A stretch of DNA of 64,000 nt from Mesorhizobium muleiense (GCF_900099905.1 NZ_FNEE01000001.1:483091-547090), one strand, 5' to 3'; shown: positions 25,397 to 35,018, counted from the stretch's first letter. Numbers and translations are program-made. The notes: a model not told the origin generated them from the letters alone.

Positions 25397-27556
25397 TCAA
25401 AGCGCCGACAGGGTCTCCGGTGTCGCAGGCGCCTGGAGGACGGGCGCCGACTGGAACAGCCTGGTGATGTCCCTGAGCGCCCGCGTCGTCTGGCTGGACA
25501 GCACCGGCGGCCGCTCGGCGGCAGTGTCGGCCGCTGCCTGCTCGGCATTCTTCTTTTCCGCTTCCTCGGCCTTGGCGGCGATCTCTTCGTCGACGAAGGG
25601 ATGATCGAGGCCGGGGATCGGCTTGAGGTCGATATTCTGGTGCGCATAGACCATCAGCCGCTGCCAAACCATCGCCGGCAGCGAGCCGCCGGTCATGTTG
25701 TTGGTCGGGGTGAAGTCGTCATTGCCGAGCCACACGGCAGCCGTATAGTTGCCGGTAAAGCCGACATACCAGGCGTCACGGTAAGACTGCGTTGTGCCGG
25801 TCTTGCCGGCTGAAACGATATTGGGAAGCGCAGCGCGCCGCGCCGTGCCCATCACCGGCACCGCCGCCAGCATGGTGTTCATGGATTTCAGCGCCTGCTC
25901 CGAGAGCACACGGCGCGGCGGCGGCGCATCCTTGGCGAAATCGTAAACCACCTCGCCGGTACGGGTGACGAGCTGGGTGACGCCATGCCGGGAGCCGACA
26001 AAGCCGTTCTGGGCGAACACGCTAAAGCCTGTCGCCTGGTCCATCACGGTCATACCCGATGTGCCGAGCACCATCGTCTTGTGCGATTCGAGCGGCGATT
26101 CGACGCCCATGGCTTCCGCCATCGCCTTGATCGGCTTGATGCCGAGATGATTCTTGGCAAGCCGCACCGGCACGGTGTTGACCGATTTGGCCATCGCCGT
26201 GATCAGCGTGACCTTGCCGGCCCGTCCGTCATTGTAATTGTGCGGCGACCAGGCACCCCAGGAGATCGGCGCGCCGGAAACGACGGAGTCCGGCGTGAAG
26301 CCGTGCTCCATTGCCGTTGCGTATACGTAGGGTTTAAACGATGAGCCGCTCTGGCGCAGCGCCTTGGTGGCGCGGTTGAACTGGCTGGCACCGTAGTCGC
26401 GGCCGCCGACGATCGCCCTGACTGCGCCATTGGTTTCGATGACGACCATGGCGCCTTCGGTGACGTTGTATTCCTTGCCGAACTGGCGGAGATGGAACTC
26501 CATCGATTCTTCCGCCGCTTTCTGGATGTTGGCGTCGAAAGTTGTGTGGGCGACCAGCGAATGCTGGCCGGACTTCGCGGCGATCTTCTTGACCTCTTCG
26601 AATGCCCAGTCGAGGTAGTAATCCGGGCTCTTCTGCTCGCCGCGGTCGACGATTTCAGCCGGATGCAGCCGCGCCTGCAGCACCTGACCCTCGCTCATGA
26701 AGCCGCCTTCGACGAGATTCGACAGCACCACATTGGCCCGCGCCCTGGCAGCAGGCAGGTTGATGTGCGGCGCGTATTTGGTCGGTGCCTTGAACAGGCC
26801 GGCCAGCATCGCCGCTTCGGCGAGGTTCACATCCTTGACGCTTTTGCCGAAATAGAAATCGGCGGCCGCTTCGATGCCGAACGTGCCGCCGCCCATATAG
26901 ACGCGGTCGAGATAGAGCTGCAGGATCTCCTTCTTCGACAGATTGGCTTCGAGCCATAGCGCCAGGAAGGCTTCCTTGACCTTCCGCTCCAACGTCCGTT
27001 CATTGGTCAGGAACAGGTTCTTGGCCAGCTGCTGGGTGATGCTCGAGCCGCCCTGCACCACGGAATTCGCCCGCACATTCGCGAAGATCGCGCGCGAAAG
27101 GCCGAGCGCGTCGATGCCGTAGTGATCGAAGAAACGCCGATCCTCGGTGGCCAGCACCGCCTTGATGACCTGGTCGGGCATCTCGTCGACCGGCACCGAA
27201 TCGCGCTGGATGATGCCGCGCTGGCCGATCTCATTGCCGTAGCGGTCGAGGAAGGTGATGGCGAAATCGCCCTGGGCGCGCCAGTCGCCGGCGGTTTCCT
27301 GGAAGGCCGGCAAGGCGAGCGCCAGCATGACGACGATGCCGCCGGCGCCGAGCGTGAAACCTTCGCTCAACAGTTCGATGATGCCGCGGCGCCAGCCGGA
27401 GACGCGGAAGCGCCGGAAAAAAATGGTGGCCGCTTCCCAGAACCGGCGCGCCTTGAAGCCGGTCTCGTAGAGCGAGGAATCGAACCACGCATCCGCCGCC
27501 AGCAGTCTTGCGGCAATCGGACCCCTTCTCCTGCGTGTTTTCAAAGGACTGGCCAT
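25397..27556 (-). CDS. Class A penicillin-binding protein, PBP1A family
   Basis: A 719-residue bifunctional peptidoglycan synthase. After a basic cytoplasmic region, a single transmembrane segment lies at about 70-90. The GT51 glycosyltransferase follows (about 115-290) with EDRRFFDHYGID and GGSSITQQLAKN. The transpeptidase (about 330-640) has the SxxK motif in RQSGSSFKPYVY, the SxN motif in AKSVNTVP and the KTG motif in SAGKTGTTQSY. The C-terminal 60 residues are Ala/Glu-rich. All active-site motifs are intact. It is followed by the DUF1214/DUF1254 genes. A specific symbol is not justified because rhizobia encode several such enzymes. Confidence 0.93.
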   Translation of the reverse strand: MASPLKTRRRRGPIAARLLAADAWFDSSLYETGFKARRFWEAATIFFRRFRVSGWRRGIIELLSEGFTLGAGGIVVMLALALPAFQETAGDWRAQGDFAITFLDRYGNEIGQRGIIQRDSVPVDEMPDQVIKAVLATEDRRFFDHYGIDALGLSRAIFANVRANSVVQGGSSITQQLAKNLFLTNERTLERKVKEAFLALWLEANLSKKEILQLYLDRVYMGGGTFGIEAAADFYFGKSVKDVNLAEAAMLAGLFKAPTKYAPHINLPAARARANVVLSNLVEGGFMSEGQVLQARLHPAEIVDRGEQKSPDYYLDWAFEEVKKIAAKSGQHSLVAHTTFDANIQKAAEESMEFHLRQFGKEYNVTEGAMVVIETNGAVRAIVGGRDYGASQFNRATKALRQSGSSFKPYVYATAMEHGFTPDSVVSGAPISWGAWSPHNYNDGRAGKVTLITAMAKSVNTVPVRLAKNHLGIKPIKAMAEAMGVESPLESHKTMVLGTSGMTVMDQATGFSVFAQNGFVGSRHGVTQLVTRTGEVVYDFAKDAPPPRRVLSEQALKSMNTMLAAVPVMGTARRAALPNIVSAGKTGTTQSYRDAWYVGFTGNYTAAVWLGNDDFTPTNNMTGGSLPAMVWQRLMVYAHQNIDLKPIPGLDHPFVDEEIAAKAEEAEKKNAEQAAADTAAERPPVLSSQTTRALRDITRLFQSAPVLQAPATPETLSAL

Positions 27557-27714
27557 TCCAAGATCCGGCTGCGGCTACGCCTCCCACCGAGAAGCGGCAC
27601 TCCTACCAGACTATTTGTCCATTTTGGCCTCGCTCACAAGGGTGAGAGGGGCTTTCGCGGTACAGTTTGTTGATACCAGGGTCGGGCCTGCCACCTCTGC
27701 CACCTCGCACCCAC

Positions 27715-28353
27715 TTAACGCGCCGCGATAAAGCGCATGAAATGCGCCACGTCGGCATCGCTTGGCTCCTGGCCGGTGAAACTGCGCAGATAGGCGGCGA
27801 GATGACTGACTCTCGCCTCGACCGGTTCCTTGAGGTCGAGCACATAATAGCCGATCTGCATGTAGTAGAGCACACGGGCGCGGATGAAGGCATCCTCTTC
27901 GCCGTAGCCGTGCCGGCGATACATGTCGCGGATCGCGCCCAGTCGGTCATTGTCGGCCTGGTCGATGGCCCGGCGCACGTCGTCGGAGCGCCGCGCCCAT
28001 TCCCGGATGGCGAAGTCGAGCCTGGGATCGAACAGGCGCTCGTCCGCCCAGCATTCGAACACGTTCATGACCCCCATGATGATGCTTTCGGCCGGCCGCT
28101 GCGCGCGTTCGACGATCGACTTGGTGTTGGTGTCCCGCCAATGCGCAAGCAACTGGTCGAGCAGGTCCTGACGGCTCTCGAAATACCAGTAGAAGCTTGA
28201 GCGCGATACGCCGAGTTTCTGGCCAAGCGGCAGCACGCGCACGCTTGCGATGCCGTCTGAAATCAGTGTCTGGAGCGCAAGATTGATCCAGTCCCGGCGC
28301 GTCACCTTGGTGTTGCCGGACGCCGGCTCGTCCTGCGGAGAAATCATGATCAT
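27715..28353 (-). CDS. TetR family transcriptional regulator
   Basis: A 212-residue repressor-type protein. The N-terminal helix-turn-helix (about 18-65) includes LGQKLGVSRSSFYWYFESRQ, and the rest is an all-helical ligand/dimer domain (FECWADERLFDPRLDFAIRE, then YMQIGYYVLDL). I chose the ATG at 28353; a further in-frame ATG at 28404 would cover the likely operator. It is divergent from the MttB-family gene with about 170 bp between starts, so it probably controls that gene. A perfect ACATATGT palindrome lies at 28401-28408. The ligand is unknown; a methylamine or betaine is a reasonable guess only. Confidence 0.85.
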   Translation of the reverse strand: MIMISPQDEPASGNTKVTRRDWINLALQTLISDGIASVRVLPLGQKLGVSRSSFYWYFESRQDLLDQLLAHWRDTNTKSIVERAQRPAESIIMGVMNVFECWADERLFDPRLDFAIREWARRSDDVRRAIDQADNDRLGAIRDMYRRHGYGEEDAFIRARVLYYMQIGYYVLDLKEPVEARVSHLAAYLRSFTGQEPSDADVAHFMRFIAAR

Positions 28354-28523
28354 GGCCGCACAATAGGCATGAGGGCGAACTGCATACAACCGTACTAGAC
28401 ACATATGTACAGTGCAAGTATCCTATCTGCCTCAACGAACTGGGCGAGCGGCCGACGCGCGTCATCGCGGCTCCTGCCTACGATCCGCAGGGCAGGGCAA
28501 TACGGCAATGAGGAGTATCCGCC

Positions 28524-30077
28524 ATGGTCGATGACGCAGCACGCAACCTCAGGCGCGAACGCAGGCGCGGACGAACCGGCGAGGCCGGCAGCGAGACCAG
28601 CCGCCGGCCGGACTATCGTTCGCTGAAGAACCCGTTTCTGCCGCAGCCGATCTTTTCGGCCGATCAGGTCGCCGCGATCCACGACACGGCACTGCACGTG
28701 CTCGAGCAACTCGGCGTCAAGGTGCTGCTGCCGGAGGCGCGCGCCATTCTTGCCCGTGCCGGCGCTTTGGTCGACGAGGACAGTCAGATGGTGCGCATCG
28801 GCCGCGACATCGTCGCGGCGGCGCTGGGCTCGGCGCCGAAATCGATCCGTGTCCATGCCGGTGACCGTGCCCGCGACCTGACGCTCGAACTCGGCTCGAT
28901 GACGTTCCTGGCAGGATCCGGGGCGCCGAACGTCACCGATCTGGAGCACGGCCGGCGGCCGGGAACGCTTGCCGCTTTCGAGGATCTCATCCGGCTGGTG
29001 CAGCATTTCGACGTGCTGCACATGCTGGGACCTTGCATCGAGCCGCAGGACATCGACAACCGCTTCCGCCATTATGCCGTCAGCCGCGCGCAGTTGACGC
29101 TGTCGGACAAACTGCCGTTCGTCTTCGCGCGCGGCACGCCGCAGGTCGAGGACGGCTTCGAGATGCTGCGGCTGGCGCGCGGCCTGTCCGAGGACGAAAT
29201 CCGTTCGGGCGCTCATTGCTACACCGTCATCAACACCAACTCGCCGCGTCAACTCGACATTCCGATGGCGCAAGGCATCATCGACTTTGCCAAGGCGGGG
29301 CAGGTGCTGATCATCACGCCCTTCTGCCTGGCCGGCGCCATGGCGCCGATCACCGTGGCCGGCGCGCTGACGCTGCAGCACGCCGAAGCGCTGGCCGGGC
29401 TGACGCTGGCCCAGATCGTGCGGCCGGGCGCGCCGGTCGTCTATGGCTCCTTCTCCTCCAATGTCGACATGAAGTCCGGGGCGCCGGCCTTCGGCACGCC
29501 GGAGCACGTCAAGGCGACGCTCGGCGCCGGTCAGCTTGCACGCTTCACCGGCCTTCCCTGGCGGTCCGGCGGCGGCAGTGCCGCCAACATTTCGGACGCG
29601 CAGGCAGCCCACGAAACGCAGTTCGCGCTGTGGGGTTCGGTGCTCGCCGGCGCGACGGTCTGCATCCATGCTGCGGGCTGGCTCGAAGGCGGGTTGAGCG
29701 TCTCGTTCGAGAAGCTGATCACCGATATCGAGGCGCTGCAGACCATCGCGGAACTCTGCGCCGCGACGCCCGGCGACGAGGCCGCGATCGGCTTCGAGGC
29801 CATCGCCGAAGTGCAGCCGGGCGGGCATTTCTTCTCGACCGGGCACACAATGGCGCGCTACCGCACCGCATTCTACGAACCGCTGGTCGCCGATTGGTCG
29901 AATTTCGGCAACTGGACGCAGGCCGGGTCAAGAACCGCCACCGAGCGCGCCACCGGCATCTGGAAACGGCTGCTGGCCGATTTTCGGCCGCCGGCTTGCG
30001 CCGCTGCCACATCAGGTGTTCTCGACGAATTCATTGCGCGGCGCACGGAAGAGGGTGGCGCAGCACCGGTCTCGTGA
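28524..30077 (+). CDS. MttB-family (non-pyrrolysine) methyltransferase
   Basis: A 517-residue protein of the trimethylamine/glycine-betaine methyltransferase superfamily (PF06253). Conserved segments include FLAGSGAPNVTDLEHGRRPG, MLGPCIEPQDI, VVYGSFSSNVDMKSGAPAFG and HTMARYRTAFYEP. No in-frame TAG occurs, so there is no pyrrolysine; such members demethylate glycine betaine, carnitine or other quaternary amines with a corrinoid protein. No corrinoid protein or reactivase gene is adjacent. The first 30 residues are Arg-rich and variable. Regulation by the divergent TetR gene is likely. The substrate cannot be read from the sequence. Confidence 0.85.
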   Translation: MVDDAARNLRRERRRGRTGEAGSETSRRPDYRSLKNPFLPQPIFSADQVAAIHDTALHVLEQLGVKVLLPEARAILARAGALVDEDSQMVRIGRDIVAAALGSAPKSIRVHAGDRARDLTLELGSMTFLAGSGAPNVTDLEHGRRPGTLAAFEDLIRLVQHFDVLHMLGPCIEPQDIDNRFRHYAVSRAQLTLSDKLPFVFARGTPQVEDGFEMLRLARGLSEDEIRSGAHCYTVINTNSPRQLDIPMAQGIIDFAKAGQVLIITPFCLAGAMAPITVAGALTLQHAEALAGLTLAQIVRPGAPVVYGSFSSNVDMKSGAPAFGTPEHVKATLGAGQLARFTGLPWRSGGGSAANISDAQAAHETQFALWGSVLAGATVCIHAAGWLEGGLSVSFEKLITDIEALQTIAELCAATPGDEAAIGFEAIAEVQPGGHFFSTGHTMARYRTAFYEPLVADWSNFGNWTQAGSRTATERATGIWKRLLADFRPPACAAATSGVLDEFIARRTEEGGAAPVS

Positions 30078-30097
30078 TGTAGTTCAGCAAGCGCGCG

Positions 30098-30262
30098 TTA
30101 CATGGGGCGCTTGTCGCCTGCCTTCTGCGGGTCGCGGCGGATCGTGCCGGCATCGGCTTTCCTGTGCTTGTCGGCGGCGAGTCTGCGAATGCGATCGAAG
30201 CGGCTTTCCTCGGCCACTTTGGTCTTTACTACAGCATTTGGCTTCGGGACGAATGCAATCAT
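30098..30262 (-). CDS. Small basic protein of 54 residues
   Basis: A short gene starting MIAFVPKPNAVVKTKVAEES and ending QKAGDKRPM, rich in Lys/Arg with the block RFDRIRRLAADKHRKADAGT. A strong AAGGAG lies 8 bases before the ATG, which with the compact basic composition makes it a credible gene. It converges on the MttB-family gene (stop to stop 20 bp). The composition suggests nucleic-acid binding, but that is only a guess. No family is recognised. Confidence 0.55.
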   Translation of the reverse strand: MIAFVPKPNAVVKTKVAEESRFDRIRRLAADKHRKADAGTIRRDPQKAGDKRPM

Positions 30263-30362
30263 GGATCGATCTCCTTGCCGACGGCTGCGCGCCGGAGGAT
30301 GCCCCGGCGGCTGTCTTTCGGGCTCTCATCAAGAGCACGTTCTCTCCGAGAGGTCGAAGATG

Positions 30363-30752
30363 TTAGGTGGCGAGAGCGACCGCGCAGCTTTGCGCACCCA
30401 GCCTGTCGGGCGAGGTTTTTCCGGGCATGGTCGCCCAGCCGCCCGTCTCGATGAACTGCCGCTTCTTGTAGCTGTCAGTTATGGCCTTGAACTCGACAAG
30501 TTTGGCGGCCGCGTCGGGCGCCGTATTGAAGCGATCGACGCAGACCGCCGAGGCCAGCTCGCCGCGCGCCGTATCGCCGGCGGTGGCCGCCAGCGCGCGC
30601 GAGGTGCCGCCGGTCACCCAGCCGCCCCAGTTGAAACCAATGATCAGCGTGGCGACGACGGTTGCAGCGCATGCCCACAAAAGCGTGGATTTGGCCGGCT
30701 GGTAATCTTCCCATCGACGCGCGAGAGATGGCTTGCTGCTTTGTGTGGCCAC
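30363..30752 (-). CDS. Conserved single-pass membrane protein, unknown function
   Basis: A 129-residue protein with one transmembrane helix (about 22-42, STLLWACAATVVATLIIGFN), then WGGWVTGGTSRALA and a periplasmic domain with two cysteines (SAVCVDRFN and GAQSCAVAL) that could form a disulfide. The pattern WGGWVTGG after the helix is shared, from memory, with rhizobial hypothetical proteins. It lies downstream of groEL on the same strand with an 87-bp gap containing a hairpin. The function is not known. Confidence 0.65.
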   Translation of the reverse strand: MATQSSKPSLARRWEDYQPAKSTLLWACAATVVATLIIGFNWGGWVTGGTSRALAATAGDTARGELASAVCVDRFNTAPDAAAKLVEFKAITDSYKKRQFIETGGWATMPGKTSPDRLGAQSCAVALAT

Positions 30753-30787
30753 GGACAGTTCCTTCCTGGTTGATGTTGGGATCGGTC

Positions 30788-30810
30788 GCCTGGCCTTGCT
30801 GGGGCCAGGC
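30788..30810 (-). terminator. Hairpin downstream of groEL (possible terminator)
   Basis: GCCTGGCC (30788-30795) pairs with GGCCAGGC (30803-30810) around a 7-base loop, 30 bases after the groEL stop. No T run follows in the minus direction, so it may be a processing or attenuation signal rather than a full terminator. Confidence 0.35.
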
Positions 30811-30839
30811 CTTGCAGGGCCTATTTACGGGAGGGGTGG

Positions 30840-32495
<1,656 letters not shown>

Positions 32496-32517
32496 TCAGC
32501 ACCGCCTGAATCAAAAT

Positions 32518-32558
32518 TTGGAGCGTCCTTTGCGCGTCCAAGACGCGCGGCGCTCCAA
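32518..32558. repeat. Family A repeat inside the groESL operon
   Basis: The palindrome TTGGAGCGTCC...GGCGCTCCAA, with inner TGCGCGTCC and ACGCGCGG arms, matches family A. It fills the groES-groEL spacer and abuts the groES stop codon at 32559. In the mRNA it would form a stable hairpin between the two cistrons. Confidence 0.75.
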
Positions 32559-32921
32559 TCAGGCGGCCTTCTTGGCAGCCCCGGTCTTCTCGATGATGCC
32601 CATCTCGCTCTTGTCGATGATGCCCATCTCGCTCTTGTCGATGATGCCCATGATGTCGGCCTCCTTCATGATCAGAAGGTCCTCTCCGTCAATCTTGACC
32701 TCGGTGCCGGACCATTTGCCGAACAGGATGAGGTCGCCGGCCTTGACATCGAGCGCGATCAGCGCGCCGCTTTCGTCACGCGCGCCCGGCCCGACGGCGA
32801 TCACTTCGCCTTCCTGCGGCTTTTCCTTGGCATTGTCGGGGATGATGATGCCGCCCTTGGATTTGGTGTCGCTTTCGGCGCGCCGAATGACGACGCGATC
32901 GTGGAGTGGCCGGAATTTCAT
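32559..32921 (-). CDS. groES: Co-chaperonin GroES with an extended, repeated C-terminus
   Basis: A 120-residue co-chaperonin that caps GroEL. The body is canonical ([54 protein letters not shown]). After residue 90 the usual single MGII ending is expanded into MGIIDKSE (91-98), MGIIDKSE (99-106), MGIIEKTG (107-114) and a basic AAKKAA tail. Typical GroES is 95-105 residues long. The duplication is visible as a 24-bp tandem repeat in the DNA. A CIRCE operator lies upstream. Capping is probably intact because the mobile loop and core are normal. Confidence 0.96.
   Translation of the reverse strand: MKFRPLHDRVVIRRAESDTKSKGGIIIPDNAKEKPQEGEVIAVGPGARDESGALIALDVKAGDLILFGKWSGTEVKIDGEDLLIMKEADIMGIIDKSEMGIIDKSEMGIIEKTGAAKKAA
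32591..32651. repeat. 24-bp tandem repeat in groES (2.5 copies)
   Basis: The unit at 32591-32614 is repeated exactly at 32615-32638, and a 13-bp partial copy follows at 32639-32651. It encodes the repeated MGIIDKSE octapeptide. The exact nucleotide identity suggests recent slippage or selection against drift. Confidence 0.9.
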
Positions 32922-32973
32922 GGAAACTTCTTTCTGGGGCCGGCTTAGGCGGCCGCTCCCTTCTATAGGCGCG

Positions 32974-33000
32974 TTGGCACTCGATAGATAGGAGTGCCAA
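32974..33000 (-). promoter_or_regulatory. CIRCE element (HrcA operator) of groESL
   Basis: TTGGCACTC-N9-GAGTGCCAA is a perfect 9-bp inverted repeat with the canonical 9-base spacer (GATAGATAG). It lies 52 bp before the groES start. HrcA repression released by heat is the established role of this element; the TTGGCACTC arm is an alphaproteobacterial variant of TTAGCACTC. Confidence 0.93.
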
Positions 33001-33167
33001 AAAATATTCGTTGGCCGCCGTAAAACATTGAATAGTATTATTTTGCCTTTTCGCTTCAGAAATTTGCTCGATCAAAAATAGCTCAGAATTTGATTTTTCC
33101 ACATCGAGTGACTATTTTAAGGGAGAAAATCATTTTCATCATTGCAGCCAAAAGGAGGTTTTGATCG

Positions 33168-33440
33168 ATGGCGGAAGTTAGCCAGAACATCATGGAAAAA
33201 GCCGAAGCGCGCTTCATGGAGAAGCAGAAGAAAACCGCGGAACGCAATCAGGCAACGGCCGAATATGTTTCAGAGGCCAAGGCCAGGACCATCAAGACGG
33301 CAAGATTGCGGGCGTTGCGGCTGGCCAAGGAAGAGGCCGACCGCGCCGCGGAGGCCCTCAATCCCGTCGCCCCCAAGAAAAAGCGGGCGTCGCGGGCGAT
33401 CAAGAAAGCAGACGTTGCATCAACGGAGGTCAAGTCATGA
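33168..33440 (+). CDS. Small basic coiled-coil protein
   Basis: A 90-residue, Lys/Ala/Glu-rich protein that is almost entirely helical (MAEVSQNIMEKAEARFMEKQ through LRALRLAKEEADRAAEAL) with a basic tail PKKKRASRAIKKA. It has a very strong ribosome site (AAAGGAGG) and overlaps the DUF1488 start by 4 bases, so it is real and co-translated. The composition suggests a DNA- or RNA-associated small protein, which is unproven. It is divergent from groES; the shared 167-bp gap is AT-rich. Confidence 0.6.
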   Translation: MAEVSQNIMEKAEARFMEKQKKTAERNQATAEYVSEAKARTIKTARLRALRLAKEEADRAAEALNPVAPKKKRASRAIKKADVASTEVKS

Positions 33441-33703
33441 GCCTGACATTTCCCAATCGAAGCCGGAGCTACGACGAGGCGGGCAAACGCATCCGCTTCG
33501 TCGGCCATGACGGCATGTTCCAGATTTCCTTCTCCGTCGCCACGGATGCCATCTCGAAGGCAGAGTCAGGGACACCAACTGCAGAAGCCACCTATCTCGC
33601 CGCCTTCGATACGGCTTCCAACTCCATCCACGACGTCGCCAGGAATGCCTATGACCGGACCCGCAAGAGCATATATGTGCTGACGGCGGCCGATTTTCGT
33701 TAA
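33437..33703 (+). CDS. DUF1488 family protein
   Basis: An 88-residue protein with the family opening MSLTFPNRSRSYDEAGKRIR followed by FVGHDGMFQISFSV. DUF1488 proteins are small and widespread in proteobacteria, with no established function. It overlaps the upstream small gene by 4 bases. The helical C-terminal half (AATYLAAFDT-like, then ARNAYDRTRKSIYVL) is also family-like. Confidence 0.75.
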   Translation: MSLTFPNRSRSYDEAGKRIRFVGHDGMFQISFSVATDAISKAESGTPTAEATYLAAFDTASNSIHDVARNAYDRTRKSIYVLTAADFR

Positions 33704-33786
33704 ATCCCGAACGTCATCGCGTTCAGGGCCAACGCGCCAGATCCGATCCAGGCGCACGAATGTGCCGAGTGAACCTAGCAGCAGGA

Positions 33787-33978
33787 TCAGGGCTTGCTCT
33801 CCGCCTTTGCCCGTCGCTTGACATCTCGGCTGTTCAGCCGATCGACCATCGCGTCTGCATCGCGCGTGTTCATGCCAACCAAGACCTGGTGCTTAAGCTC
33901 GACGGGCTGGCCGGTGAAGCCATCGAAGACGGTCCAGCTGTGCGGATGCTCCATGCGCAGTGCGTAGCGGTTTGCCAT
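33787..33978 (-). CDS. Small protein of 63 residues, unknown
   Basis: It starts MANRYALRMEHPHSWTVFDG and continues FTGQPVELKHQVLVGMNTRD, then ends in a basic RDVKRRAKAESKP. The TVFDGFTGQPV and DADAMVDRLN segments look like a structured small domain. The ribosome site is weak. A longer in-frame ATG at 34062 adds a non-conserved leader. No family is recognised. Confidence 0.45.
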   Translation of the reverse strand: MANRYALRMEHPHSWTVFDGFTGQPVELKHQVLVGMNTRDADAMVDRLNSRDVKRRAKAESKP

Positions 33979-34024
33979 TCCGGCATCCGTTTCGTTTCCG
34001 CCCCCGATCGATGAATGCGATTGG

Positions 34025-34162
34025 TCAGGCCTGCGTGATGTAGAACACTGCCGCCACGACAAGGACCGTCCAAACGACGACGAACAGCTTCAAGGCTAGG
34101 CCTCCGTATGAAGACAGAACCTCCCGCATGCGGGACACAATGTTCTTAATGCTTTTCGACAT
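34025..34162 (-). CDS. Possible small membrane protein of 45 residues
   Basis: The segment MSKSIKNIVSRMREVLSSYG followed by LALKLFVVVWTVLVVAAVFYITQA is one amphipathic helix plus one transmembrane helix, typical of small inner-membrane proteins. The frame is open further upstream to 34294. No clear ribosome site is seen, so the start is uncertain and the gene tentative. Confidence 0.35.
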   Translation of the reverse strand: MSKSIKNIVSRMREVLSSYGGLALKLFVVVWTVLVVAAVFYITQA

Positions 34163-34439
34163 GGTCGGCGCCGCCGCAACGACGACTGGCGTCTTGATCC
34201 CAAGTTTTCCGAAAACAGGCAGCAGCGATGGCTCGCGCACGAAAACAACCTCGAAGGTCTGGAGAAACAAGCACTCCATAGCACCGTTTTTCAAACGCCT
34301 TGCATGTCAAATGAAAGGTGTGGGTAGCCACCTGAGATTCCCCTGATCTGGCGCAGCCACCTCAACGCGGCTACGCTGCAAGCACGAATCGTTGACGGCA
34401 CAAAGGCCTGTTCAGCCGCGACGGGCGAGGGAGAATACA

Positions 34440-34850
34440 ATGAACGCGCCGGCTGCCGCGTTGCAGAAGGCCTTGTTCCAGGCGCTGGACGCTGACGGTT
34501 CCCTGTCAGCGGCGCTGGGCGGCGCAAAACTATTCGACCATGTCCCGGAAAACATCCCGTTTCCCTATGTGACGTTCGGCCGGACCAGCGTCTATGATTG
34601 GGTAACAGGCAGGGAGAAAGACGCCGAGCAGCTTTTCACTCTGCATTTCTGGTCGAAATCCGAGGCCAGGAAAGAAATGCTCGACGTGATGGACATGGTC
34701 AGCGCCCGCCTCCAGGATGCGGCGCTGGCGCTCGACGAGCATCACCGCGTCAATCTCAGGCTCGAATTCACCGAGGTCCGTTACGACCAGGATCTTTCAG
34801 CCTGTCACGGGCTGCTGCGCTTTCTTGCCGTGACGGAAGAAAACGCCTGA
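34440..34850 (+). CDS. DUF3168 protein (phage/GTA tail-terminator-like), orphan
   Basis: A 136-residue protein of the DUF3168 family, which includes tail-completion or tail-terminator proteins of lambdoid phages and gene transfer agents. Family landmarks are ALQKALFQALDADGSLSAAL, VTFGRTSVYDW and the TLHFWSKSEARKEMLDVMD strand-helix. A GGGAG ribosome site precedes the ATG. No other capsid, tail or packaging gene is nearby, so it is a solitary remnant or domesticated gene. Its frame and composition are intact, arguing against a decayed relic. Confidence 0.75.
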   Translation: MNAPAAALQKALFQALDADGSLSAALGGAKLFDHVPENIPFPYVTFGRTSVYDWVTGREKDAEQLFTLHFWSKSEARKEMLDVMDMVSARLQDAALALDEHHRVNLRLEFTEVRYDQDLSACHGLLRFLAVTEENA

Positions 34851-35018
34851 CGCGCTTTCAATAAGGCTGCAACACAGTCTAGACTGGCGCCTGGATTTGC
34901 CGGGTTGGGGCGGCCAAATCACCGGGGTTGGTCGTGTCGCATTTCAGGGGGTGAGACAGGCATGTGTTGCAGGCAATGTTCATATCACGTTCAGCACCGA
35001 TGCGTTAGGACGCTGATC

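Noticed and set aside
28395..29846. A long open frame (483 codons) on the minus strand opposite the MttB-family gene
   Set aside because: It mirrors the codon pattern of the high-G+C plus-strand gene, has no family similarity, no ribosome site and covers the TetR/MttB promoter.
34851..35018. Remains of further phage or GTA genes beside DUF3168
   Set aside because: The frames around the gene show no capsid, tail or integrase similarity and no attachment-site repeats were seen.
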